Of a stretch of 64,000 nt of DNA, positions 47,939 through 57,560 are shown in pieces; the stretch's first letter is position 1, and each line of letters opens with the position of its first letter. The notes beneath the pieces were generated by a model, which did no database searches, had not been told where the DNA came from, and worked only from the letters and a program-made list of their open reading frames with translations. The translations under genes were made by a program, and so were the position numbers. Source of the stretch: Aphelenchoides besseyi (taxonomy: Eukaryota > Nematoda > Chromadorea > Rhabditida > Aphelenchoididae); assembly GCA_024699855.1 (NCBI GenBank), contig JAMPIQ010000002.1, forward strand, positions 12,028,001 to 12,092,000, in the 5' to 3' direction.

Positions 47939-48523
47939 CCGAAAAAGAGAAACTCGAGGCGTTGAACGAATCAATGAAGGAACTTAAATCAAATGTAATA
48001 GAACAGTATTTTTGAGTTTGTAAAAGTGAATTTCAGCAAGCAGCGAAAGCTGAGAAGAAACGACAGCGTGCTGATGAAGACAAACTCGCGCGAATGGATG
48101 CAAGCAAAATCAAAGAACTTCGTGAAAAACTGACAACACTCCGCGAAACGGTTTGCAATTTGGAGGAGGAAGTGGAGGAACTGGAGAAGAAGAAAGTGAG
48201 TTAACGTCCGGCAGGTTGCTCATTGTGAATGTCACTTTCAGCCCGAACTTCAATCTCAAATTGTTCAAATACGTTTCAGCATCAAAGAGAAACGCGAGAA
48301 TGAAAAGATGCTCACGAGTAAACGCGATAAATCGAAGGAAGAACTGGAATATCGCAGGGAACAACTTGAGAGTTTGATGAAAACTGTTGCGATAAGAAGG
48401 CAAACAAAAAGAGACTTCTGGTCGTCGGTCGAAGGTTCCCGAATCTCGGAGATAATCTCAATTCGAAATTGCAATCAAAGCGCGACGTTTTGTCAGAAGT
48501 CGCGACCACCGAAAAACACGTGA
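47939..48523 (+). CDS. Coiled-coil protein, 5' end not found, copy 2
   Basis: Same three exons as copy 1 (about 47939-47994, 48037-48195, 48242-48523). One C is missing near 48507 relative to copy 1, so the last exon shifts frame and ends early (SRPPKNT). Confidence 0.4.
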
Positions 48524-49055
48524 AACAAACCGAAGGCCGAAAAGCACTCGAGGAAAAATCGATGAAAACTAGGAAGCAAACTGCGGGAGCAAAAACTAAC
48601 TGAAACGAACGACTTCGGACGAAATAACTCGAAACAATGAAGGTTAAACGAAACGGCAAACATACGTGGAGTAAGCGACCGGGCGATTGCTTTCAAAATC
48701 GCAAACCAACCTCCATGTCAGCCGCTCTTTTTCAACGCCAGCAAACGGGAAAATGGAAACAGAACAGAACGGGCGAGAGACTTGACTCAAATGCTAACCA
48801 TTTCCACACTAACTATTGGGTCGCGGTGGGGCGCGAGAGAGCGAGAAACTGGCGATCTTTGTTCCGTTCTCTCGCTTCTCTGCGGCGTCAACTTTTTCCG
48901 TTTGATGGGCAGCAGAGTAAAATGATCTTTGCTGACGAAATTTGCTGGTCATAACTCTTTTCATTTGACTGCTCTTCGATGATGTAGTGATAGGATTTAT
49001 TTGGTTCTTTACATTTGATAAGAAAGCATCATTTCGACGTGTGAGATTGTGGAGT

Positions 49056-49405
49056 TTAGCTAATAATAGCTTCCGACTGGTCTTCCGGTAGTTCCAAATC
49101 GCTCCAGACCTAAAAACATAACCATCTTTCTGTCAAACACAAGCACATACGTCCGGTTGTAGGTCCATTAAAAAGATCTTTGCGACAATCAAACTCTCAC
49201 GCATTTCGGTTGTTCGTGTCTAAATCGGAGGCTTACAACTTCCAACGAATTCTTACGGCAATGTGGTGCATCAGACTGAAGATTCGACCCAAACGTGCTC
49301 CCGCTCCGCTCATTCCATAGGTGGTGACAACGTTGTGATGTAGTTCAGTGTTTGCTGCGTCCATCACTGCTTTCACGTCGTTGGTTAGTAAGTCCAAATC
49401 AGACA
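49056..49405 (-). pseudogene. Truncated 3' end of a nuclear hormone receptor gene, copy 3
   Basis: Same three terminal ligand-binding-domain exons and the same upstream breakpoint as copies 1 and 2; open in frame. Confidence 0.7.
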
Positions 49406-49467
49406 CTAAGAATATTACTTGACCCGATAACAAGTGTTCGTTAAAGTATGTTGTTTATTTGGAAATA

Positions 49468-50978
49468 TCATATGAAGTTGTTTATTGTAAAAGGCAAGAA
49501 GAAAATGACATCAATAAAAGAGCACAAGTTGAACGTAGTTTGTAACCACAAACACGCTCGTTCATAAACCCGATTATGATTCCATGGCAACTGACACAAA
49601 ATGGTCATACAACTCCAAATATACCAACGACCGAGATTCCAGAGTAGTAAGAGCGGAGAAATCAAGATTGTGAATGCTTCAGGATTCGTTGTCCGTTGTC
49701 CGAATTTCCTAAACGTCTCCAATTTTAGTTTTAAAAATTGAAGTTCAAAATACCTTTGATTATAGCGACTAATGGCAACACTAATTGGTAGGATGCGTGC
49801 GTACTTCTGCTCTGCTGACGAATAGAGACACTCTTCAATAGTCGTATTGACGTTCAATTCAGTTGTTGCACCGAGCAATAATCCTGCCAAATCTCCACGG
49901 ACATTGAATACCGGGGCGCCGGAATAGCCGCGCTTCGAACCAGGCGATCCTACTAAATAGAAATGTATTAGTAAAAAATTAAGAAAAATACTTACTCAAA
50001 TGGATTTTGTCATCCATGACTCCTTCAATTATTCCTTTCGAAATAGCGGGTATTGAAGTATTTGCGCCACTGGGATAACCCTAAAATAAAGTTGTTTAGT
50101 ATTTAATAGACCAATATTTTGTAAAGCATTAGTCGGCTACGACAAAGCTCCAAAAATGACCTACCATTATGAAGTACTTGTCTCCTCGATCCAGACTGCC
50201 GACAGGTAGGTGTGCCGTTGGAAGATCATCCGATTTGAAGAGGGCGAAGTCATAAAGCTTGCAAATGAAGACGCACTTCACGTTGAAAGTGCGGTTATTG
50301 CTTCCTGTGATCGAGTAATCGTGTTGAAGTTTAAAGGACAAGTGCGCAGCTGTCAGAAGAAGCTGCTGATCGAGCAACACACTTGAGCCAATTAGTTTGT
50401 CACCGTTCATGCGAAACACACGGCTCTCCCAAAGACTAGTGATCTTGGGAACTCCTAAACGAGAAGTTTCATTAAATAGTCGGACATAGCTTACTGTTCG
50501 CTCTTTCAATTTCAATAGGCGTCATTGGTCGTTCTAAAAAAAAGAATTAAAAACCTCATTTTTATTTGAATATTACCATTATCAGTCGGCATTGTACGAG
50601 GCACTTTGTCCGATTTGACAAGGAATTCCATGTTTGGCCATTTTTTCGGGAGCAAGAAGGTTCCGTCCTTATCCACCCTAAATTATTTGGAATACAATCA
50701 AGAATATTCCAAAATGTAACTTACAGGCAATTATTTCGACCATCATCTTCATATGTCAATGAAACAAGTGCATCCGGCGGAAGCATGAATGCATTTTTGA
50801 CTGTGTTTTGCGTCAAAACGCCTTCTGACAGTTCAACTTTGGTTTTTTCGCCCTGCAGGTTGAGACTGATCTTTTGAGGCATTTTGACACTGGGCTTTTG
50901 AGGCATTTCGACACTGGGCTTTTGAGGCATTTCGACACTGGGCTTTTGAGGCATTTCGACACCGGTCTCTTCAGGCAT
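49468..50978 (-). CDS. Cytosolic trypsin-like protease, copy 3 (longest C-terminus)
   Basis: Same exon layout, start at 50978, about 402 aa. Catalytic motifs kept: TAAH, YDFALF, GYSGAP. A 7-bp tandem duplication (GTTGTCC twice, about 49689-49702) keeps the last exon in frame. That adds about 65 residues with a strongly hydrophobic stretch (FTILISPLLLLWNLG) and a second one near the end (CSFIDVIFFLPF). The intron before the last exon is 45 nt and stop-free, so the frame is open even unspliced. The 39-kb paralog also ends in a hydrophobic segment, so this longer form may be the original one. Small differences from copies 1 and 2: DDGRNNCL for DDGLNGCL, ALFKS for ALLKS. Confidence 0.7.
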
Positions 50979-51053
50979 TTTGAGAAGCGAACGAATCTGA
51001 AAAAATGAATGGCTTTTCGCAAACAAGCAAAAACGTTTGATGTGAAATTGCAG

Positions 51054-51640
51054 CCGAAAAAGAGAAACTCGAGGCGTTGAACGAATCAATGAAGGAACTT
51101 AAATCAAATGTAATAGAACAGTATTTTTGAGTTTGTAAAAGTGAATTTCAGCAAGCAGCGAAAGCTGAGAAGAAACGACAGCGTGCTGATGAAGAAGACA
51201 ACTCGCGCGAATGGATGCAAGCAAAATCAAAGAACTTCGTGAAAAACTGACAACACTCCGCGAAACGGTTTGCAATTTGGAGGAGGAAGTGGAGGAACTG
51301 GAGAAGAAGAAAGTGAGTTAACGTCCGGCAGGTTGCTCATTGTGAATGTCACTTTCAGCCCGAACTTCAATCTCAAATTGTTCAAATACGTTTCAGCATC
51401 AAAGAGAAACGCGAGAATGAAAAGATGCTCACGAGTAAACGCGATAAATCGAAGGAAGAACTGGAATATCGCAGGGAACAACTTGAGAGTTTGATGAAAA
51501 CTGTTGCGATAAGAAGGCAAACAAAAAGAGACTTCTGGTCGTCGGTCGAAGGTTCCCGAATCTCGGAGATAATCTCAATTCGAAATTGCAATCAAAGCGC
51601 GACGTTTTGTCAGAAGTCGCGACCACCGAAAAACACGTGA
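51054..51640 (+). CDS. Coiled-coil protein, 5' end not found, copy 3
   Basis: Same exon set as copy 1, but the second exon has GAAGAAGACAACTC where copy 1 has GAAGACAAACTC. This shifts the frame, and the third exon also has the 1-nt loss seen in copy 2. Probably a non-functional copy. Confidence 0.3.
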
Positions 51641-51895
51641 AACAAACCGAAGGCCGAAAAGCACTCGAGGAAAAATCGATGAAAACTAGGAAGCAAACTG
51701 CGGGAGCAAAAACTAACTGAAACGAACGACTTCGGACGAAATAACTCGAAACAATGAAGGTTAAACGAAACGGCAAACATACGTGGAGTAAGCGACCGGG
51801 CGATTGCTTTCAAAATCGCAAACCAACCTCCATGTCAGCCGCTCTTTTTCAACGCCAGCAAACGGGAAAATGGAAACAGAACAGAACGGGCGAGA

Positions 51896-52528
51896 GACTT
51901 GACTCAAATGCTAACCATTTCCACACTAACTATTGGGTCGCGGTGGGGCGAGAGAGCGAGAAACTGGCGATCTTTGTTCCGTTCTCTCGCTTCTCTGCGG
52001 CGTCAACTTTTTCCGTTTGATGGGCAGCAGAGTAAAATGATCTTTGCTGACGAAATTTGCTGGTCATAACTCTTTCATTTGACTGCTCTTCGATGATGTA
52101 GTGATAGGATTTATTTGGTTCTTTACATTTGATAAGAAAGCATCATTTCGACGTGTGAGATTGTGGAGTTTAGCTAATAATAGCTTCCGACTGGTCTTCC
52201 GGTAGTTCCAAATCGCTCCAGACCTAAAAACATAACCATCTTTCTGTCAAACACAAGCACATACGTCCGGTTGTAGGTCCATTAAAAAGATCTTTGCGAC
52301 AATCAAACTCTCACGCATTTCGGTTGTTCGTGTCTAAATCGGAGGCTTACAACTTCCAACGAATTCTTACGGCAATGTGGTGCATCAGACTGAAGATTCG
52401 ACCCAAACGTGCTCCCGCTCCGCTCATTCCATAGGTGGTGACAACGTTGTGATGTAGTTCAGTGTTTGCTGCGTCCATCACTGCTTTCACGTCGTTGGTT
52501 AGTAAGTCCAAATCAGACACTAAGAATA
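51896..52528. repeat. Fourth, partial unit: array ends inside the resident receptor gene
   Basis: Similarity to the start of the units continues to about 52528 and stops inside an intron of the receptor gene, where units 1-3 instead continue into the protease part. The receptor gene here is therefore the resident locus from which the receptor tails in the array were copied. Confidence 0.8.
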
Positions 52529-53743
52529 TTAGTTGACAACTCGTAGCATAAGCCATCTCTTACAAACGTTGTAGAAGGTAATCGCAGCCATTGCCACAAC
52601 TTCGATCTCCCGAATTTGTAACTCTCGAAAGATGTCAGTCGAATGAACGGACTTTTCGATTAATGGGCGAATGAATCTAAAATGTTCACGGTTAAAATGT
52701 CCCACGGTTAGACATACTTTTCGTGCTCTCCACTTGTGTCCAGACCTTCAAAAAAATAGGGCAAGTTGTCAACATGGATATAATAACCTGAAACTCCACA
52801 ACCAATTAATAGATGTGATTTCATCAAACTGACCGTAATGCACACACATCCGTCCGTCTTTTACTTCTGGGAATATTTGAGATGTCAAATAGCAGCGATG
52901 AAGATATCCGAATTGAGATGAGAAATGTCGAATAACCAACAACTAAGATGGTCATTTAGTTCAACACTTCCAACCTGAACTTACTTTTGCTTGTTTTGGC
53001 AGATTACGATATGCTTCGAAACATTCCATAAGCATCGTGTGCAAAAGTGCAATGGAGCCTCGTTCCATACGCTCATGTTCTGATCGTTTCAACGTTTTGA
53101 ACTAAACAACCAATTGTTACAACTCACTCGAAAACATCACAGACCTCCGGTGTGGAAAAGATTGCTCGTGGATTTTTAACGATAAACAACGACCTAAATC
53201 AAACGAAAGGCTAGAAAATGAAAAGTTCATTTTACCGTTGAGCAGAACAGAAGTTGCGATAATTCAATTGATATTTTTCAAGTTCATTTGTAGACGTTGA
53301 TTTATACTAAAAAATGAACTCAAAAAGCTTATTGATAGTTAGCTAATTTCTGGAGAGAAGCCGGAAAAACCCGAATTGTTTGGCGATGGAAAATCTCCGA
53401 GCGGTTCGTGGATCTGAGCAGACGGAACTTCACCTTAAATTCCAAGACTTCATCAAGAGCTTTACCAGCATTCTACCTTTCATTCCTGCTTCTCGACATT
53501 TCTAAATGATTGCCATTAGAATAACAGACAAATTCGAAGTTACCTTAAGTCTACACGCTCTGCAAGAATTCCGCATGCTTTCTCGTCCAATATCGCACAT
53601 TCCATTGGCTTTGCATTTGTAAGTTTTACGTTCAACTAGCGATATAAACCCGTAAAATTCAAGAGAGTCTGAAGGTCCTGAGTTTTTTCACCTTCGCCAA
53701 AAACTAGAACACGCTCTACAGGCTAACACACCGAAGTGTTGTC
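52170..53743 (-). CDS. Nuclear hormone receptor, DNA-binding domain irregular
   Basis: Ligand-binding domain exons, from the 5' side: 53306-53236, 53193-53145, 53101-52985, 52942-52834, 52787-52718, 52676-52564, 52519-52371, 52333-52265, 52223-52170; phases agree throughout. They read like the expanded nematode NHR family: [69 protein letters not shown], then [15 protein letters not shown]. Upstream pieces encode a C4 zinc-finger domain: [17 protein letters not shown] (53743-53692), then [15 protein letters not shown]...CRACRLK (53635-53544) and KCREAGMK (53501-53477). The first two finger exons do not join in phase (phase 2 donor, phase 1 acceptor), and the hinge exon is not resolved. So the gene is either damaged there or my splice sites are wrong. 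A CAVCG motif at about 53820-53790 may be the first zinc knuckle. Confidence 0.7.
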
Positions 53744-53790
53744 CTGAATTAAGTACTTAATTAAATCCAAAAACAGAATAACTTGTCGTG

Positions 53791-54148
53791 ATGTCGAGAA
53801 CCACAAACTGCGCAAGAATTCGAAGTGCAACTTTTAGGGCTATGATTAAGAAGTTTGGCGATGGGAATGGCCTTGTTGCTTCAGATGAACATGTTGCAGC
53901 GAATTTAAAGTAAATCCTCTTCTTTTGACAGTATTCTAATCTGAACAATTTTCAGCATCGTTGAGAAGATTGCCAGTGCTGATAACGCTGCTACTTTCCA
54001 AAAGATTGTTGTTGACATTTCGGTATCTTGGCAAAAAATTGTCGTTCTGTTGGCAGCCGCTGCAGTTGCTTCGTTTCTTTGGACTATTTTGATGCGCGTT
54101 TTCCCAAGTAGCTCGTGCAATTTCGCGTTCGGTTCGCGTGTTTCCTAA
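53791..54148 (+). CDS. Possible choline-transporter-like (SLC44) fragment
   Basis: Two exons, 53791-53909 and 53956-54148, with a GTAAAT...TTTCAG intron in phase; 103 aa. The second exon has DISVSWQKIVVLL, a hydrophobic stretch, then SFLWTILMR. This matches the pattern of one SLC44/CTL membrane segment (D...SW..I, then S.LW.xLMR). The protein stops soon after (GSRVS), so only a fragment of a roughly 650-aa transporter is present: a gene fragment or pseudogene. Its first exon lies antisense to the presumed first zinc finger of the receptor gene. Confidence 0.35.
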
Positions 54149-54459
54149 TTGATGGGGCGTCATCTTCCAATCAACTCGCGCATGCTTTTTGGAATAGAAT
54201 TGACTCTTCCATCTTTTCATTGGTACGATAAGTCCCAGAGTCCGTTTTGATTTTTGTTCCAAATAAACCCGCCAACTATTTGAAGGTACAAACTAAATTC
54301 TGAAGACAAGTTCAGGTCAAGATATTTAATAAATTAAATAGATAAACGAAAAGCGTCAATAAGGGTCTCTGTTATACAATGAGTATTCAAATTGAACACT
54401 CTACGCTTAATTCCAGATACTTCGAGTCAATTGATGGACATCCGATAACAAGTTTGTAG

Positions 54460-54736
54460 CTCTGCTATCTCCTTCCGACAATTAACTGAACTTTTTCAAG
54501 CGCATCAGGAATCTGATGAGCAGTTCGATGTTGTCGAAGCGTTGAATTTGTATGGTCAGCACTTGATTGTTGTCCAGTATTACAACTTGGACATCTATAT
54601 CTTCTTCCTGACCTTAATTCTGCTTGTCGTTTTACGTGCTCTTCAAAATTTCTGTTCGTCTTTTTCTGAAGACCTCCCAAAAACATGGAAAAGTCGATTG
54701 ATATCTGTAGTCAATAAATCGTTGTTGTCACATTAA
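54460..54736 (+). pseudogene. Possible UDP-glucuronosyltransferase C-terminal fragment
   Basis: After an acceptor-like TTTGTAG the frame reads ISFRQLTELFQA, then ALNLYGQHL, QYYNLDIYIFF, a hydrophobic helix and a short charged tail ending KSLLSH at a stop. Nematode UGTs end in this way: an amphipathic region, a QYxxLD motif, one membrane anchor and a short cytosolic tail. No upstream UGT exons (signature or acceptor domain) are visible in the window, so only a tail fragment is present. Confidence 0.35.
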
Positions 54737-54843
54737 AAATCGTTTCATTATCTGAACTCTTTGAAAACAAGGTTTTCACGAGCGAATTGATTATACGCAC
54801 GGCCGTAGGATCGTGTCTGAAATTAAGTTGTCTTCTAATCGCA

Positions 54844-55041
54844 ATGAACATTCTTCGTTTCTTTCTTTGTTTGGTCGTTCTTGTTAGTGTATTGGTTCCG
54901 ACTAGCAGCTTCTGTATGAATGCCATATGCTACATTAGATGTCAGTGGACGAGACAGACAAAATGGGGTCTTTGTCGCCACGGCGAGTGCATTTGTTTTA
55001 ACAGTCCTTCAGAATTACCACCGGAGAATGGCAAACATTAA
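54844..55041 (+). CDS. Defensin-like secreted peptide (CS-alpha-beta pattern)
   Basis: A single-exon ORF of 65 aa. The N-terminus is a classical signal peptide (MNILRFFLCLVVLVSVLVP, cleavage probably near TSS). The mature part has six cysteines spaced C-x4-C-x3-C-x10-C-x4-C-x-C. CxxxC together with CxC is the signature of cysteine-stabilised alpha-beta peptides such as invertebrate defensins. The region between the third and fourth Cys is basic (QWTRQTKWGL). The tail after the last Cys is about 16 residues long, hydrophilic and Pro/Glu/Asn-containing. Family membership is inferred from cysteine spacing only; antimicrobial action is not shown. It stands alone between gene fragments and an unrelated operon. 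Confidence 0.65.
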   Translation: MNILRFFLCLVVLVSVLVPTSSFCMNAICYIRCQWTRQTKWGLCRHGECICFNSPSELPPENGKH

Positions 55042-55463
55042 ATGAACTTGTTGTCGACATTGTTGCAAATAAATCCTTCTATTACAAAGTGAAGTTAAAC
55101 ACAAGATGCAAAGAAGCACCGTTGGAATAATAAGAAGCCAGGACTTACGATCAGTTTGTCGAATTCCGCAAACAACATTGTTTCATTATTATAAAGTTAG
55201 AGTTACGTTAATGTAAAAGTGAATTTCAAAGTAAATGTCCACTTCAAGCTCTATGTAACAGTTGACCAGAATCCTGAATCGATCGACCAAAAATCCTGAA
55301 CAAACTTGTTGTGTTTCCTGTAACTCAAATTTCATATGCGCTCATTCGTGCGTTCGATTGAATCGCAGAGCAGTCGATATCAATTTTCGGTGAATTGTGA
55401 GTTTCTTCGTCGAATTGCTTCTTAATATACGTATTGTTTGATTTTAGTTTAACGATCGTAGAA
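55042..55463. other. Intergenic, no gene seen
   Basis: The 3' flank of the defensin-like gene and 5' flank of the next gene. A TTTTAG acceptor 16 nt before the next ATG fits trans-splicing. Confidence 0.4.
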
Positions 55464-56411
55464 ATGGGCGACGAATTCGATTCAAACAACTTCAGCACGG
55501 ACGATACTTTTGAGTCTATTCAGAGCGGTCAGCACCAAATCGAAATTTGTGGTTATGTTTCGAAATTCGAGCCGTTCATCAAAGGAAACGGCGAAGTTTC
55601 CCGTTGGACTGTGTTATCACAAAACCATTCAAAAGGCTCGGTGCAGGTTGTAATTTGGCCTTCACTTGCAACACAAAACGGTCCACCATTTGAAGTTGGC
55701 AATGTAAGTCTGTAAAATGGAGGAGTCGATTAAATTGCTTATATGTCCTTATTTAATATCAAAATGAGTTTTTTTGAGGTTTTGTACCTTCAAAACTACA
55801 CTTCGAAGTCGATCAAGAACGTGAATTGGAATCAAGGCAATCTGTCTAATGAGCTTCAAATGAATGCAGGAAGAATTATCGAAGTTATGGGAAGTTGGAA
55901 TCTTGACGATGCATCAGCTGAACAAGGAAAGAACATCGTGAAAAAGTTCAATGAACTCAAAAGCAAAGACCAAAACAAATGGTTCCGTGTGTTTGTATTT
56001 TTAAAACAGTTTACCAGATAGATTTTTAAGTGTTCGAATATCTTTTTCTGAAGTCTCTTGCTGTCCCGGTGCCAAACAGCCAGAATCTCAAAATCGGTCA
56101 TCTTACAGATGGAGAATGTTGTATTGAATACATTTACCGAGACTCTGAAATGAACAAACAAATAACCAAAGGTGATCCCATTTCTGTTGTGGCTCAAGTG
56201 ATTTTGGAAGACGGTAATTACAATGTCAAATAACTACCAGGTTCTCTTTGAAGACTTTTGCCAACTGAACGTTTATTCTTCTAAGGATTTGGTGAAACGT
56301 AACGATGAGAAATTGACGTTCAAACAGTTGGTGAATTTGAAGTCGTCAACTCGCAAACGTCAATTGAATGATGAAGAGAATTCTGTCACGAAACACCGAA
56401 AAATGGATTAA
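55464..56411 (+). CDS. OB-fold-like protein, family not identified
   Basis: Four exons, 55464-55703, 55779-55986, 56031-56213 and 56254-56411; 262 aa with consistent phases and introns of 40-75 nt. The first 90 residues (HQIEICGYVSKFEPF, GEVSRWTVLS, GSVQVVIWP, PFEVGNVLYLQNY) have the strand pattern of an OB fold. A second half of similar character follows (GECCIEYIYRDSEMN, DPISVVAQVILED), and a basic, lysine/arginine-rich tail ends the protein (STRKRQLND...KHRKMD). Length and layout recall RPA32-like single-strand DNA binding proteins, but the match is too weak to name. The start lies behind a TTTTAG acceptor. The next gene begins 62 nt downstream, so the two are probably an operon. Confidence 0.55.
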
Positions 56412-56472
56412 TTTCTTTTGTTTGTGGTTTGTTGTGTGTTATTGTAAACAACATTGTAGAATTATTGTGACT

Positions 56473-57149
56473 ATGATTATTATGCTTGAGAACAAGGGTA
56501 AAGAGTTTTATGTCCAGCGTAGGCGGGTCAGCGACGAGCCTCCGCTGGTATTATACTATGGGTCATGTAAATGATGAGAACCAACTTTGTCGTTTGAGTC
56601 CTTTTGTTTCAGTTTCTCGTTGGCTGGACATGTGCATGAACGAACAACCGATTTTTCGATGGACGACACAAATCAAATGGTAAGTTTTTATTGCTAATCT
56701 GTTTGTTTTACGATGAAATTTTCAGTTCTACTATTTTCTACCACAAGTTTGCACATGCCAATTGCTATCTCTCAACAATTTCTGAATTGAACGTCGCCGT
56801 TGGTAACTAAAAAGTGAATTTGATGTTTCGATTTTTTTATGACGAACATAAATAACAGTTTAATACTTCAGTTGGATGAAATTGATTTGTCTTTGTAAAT
56901 GCGTTGAAGTGGAGGCCCCCAAAGGAGGACCGACCAATTACTTGTGCTAAATAAAATCAATTAGCTTATAAAAAAGGATATTTTCTCACTTGCGAACATC
57001 AAATCGCCAAACTCTTTCCAGTGGATTTGAACTTGTTTGACGCTTTTACTTTCGTCTTTCTTCCCAAGTACCATCAAAAAGTGGCAGCTATTTGCGCTCA
57101 CACGGAGAAGAAAACGAAGGATGAAGATGACTCAATGACGGAGTTTTGA
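56473..57149 (+). CDS. Unknown protein, second gene of a likely operon
   Basis: Four exons, 56473-56566, 56613-56679, 56726-56802 and 56977-57149; 136 aa with consistent phases. The product starts MIIMLENKGKEFYVQRRR, contains PPLVLYYG, SRWLDMC and CEHQIAKLFPVDLNLFDAF, and ends in an acidic tail (KDEDDSMTEF). No domain was recognised and there is no signal peptide. It begins 62 nt after the OB-fold-like gene and just behind a TTGTAG acceptor. The last intron (174 nt) contains another possible acceptor and a short open stretch, so an extra small exon cannot be excluded. Confidence 0.5.
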
Positions 57150-57560
57150 TTGTCAAGTGATCAGAGAATCTACGACACTAGTGTTTGATAGTATAACTGA
57201 TGACTTCGCTTGTGAGCTGAGAACGTTTTTCTTATGTTGTGTTTCATAGTTTCTGCTTAATGACATTAAATGTAGTCAACTGTAAAGTATTGTTGAAGAT
57301 CTATAGACACGGGTTTCTTTTAAGTGACCGTTAAATAACATTTACGATATGGATGTTGTTTTCGATGTAATTGCTCAGTTGGTTTTTTGTGCGTTGTTAA
57401 CGAGGCGCGAATCTTCTCGACTACGACATCAGGTTTCCAGAGCGCAACGCCATTAGTTTGACACAACGGGCTTGCGTGAAATTTCGAAACCACAATGATT
57501 TCTGATTTATCTTTACATTGCTGCTGAAATAAGATTTCAGTGCTCTTTGATGCGCCCAAT
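57150..57560. other. Intergenic, no gene seen
   Basis: The minus-strand open frame here (57586-57320) runs antisense into the next gene's first exon and has no splice context. Confidence 0.4.

Larger units (their letters stand above)
45675..48778. repeat. Tandem unit 2 of a 3.1-kb array
   Basis: Second unit, same content and order as unit 1. It differs by scattered substitutions (clustered in 46590-46680, 46890-46920 and the protease His exon) and single-base indels. Confidence 0.9.
48779..51895. repeat. Tandem unit 3 of a 3.1-kb array
   Basis: Third unit, same content and order. Slightly longer than the others because of small insertions near 48836, 49500, 49694 and 51195. Confidence 0.9.
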
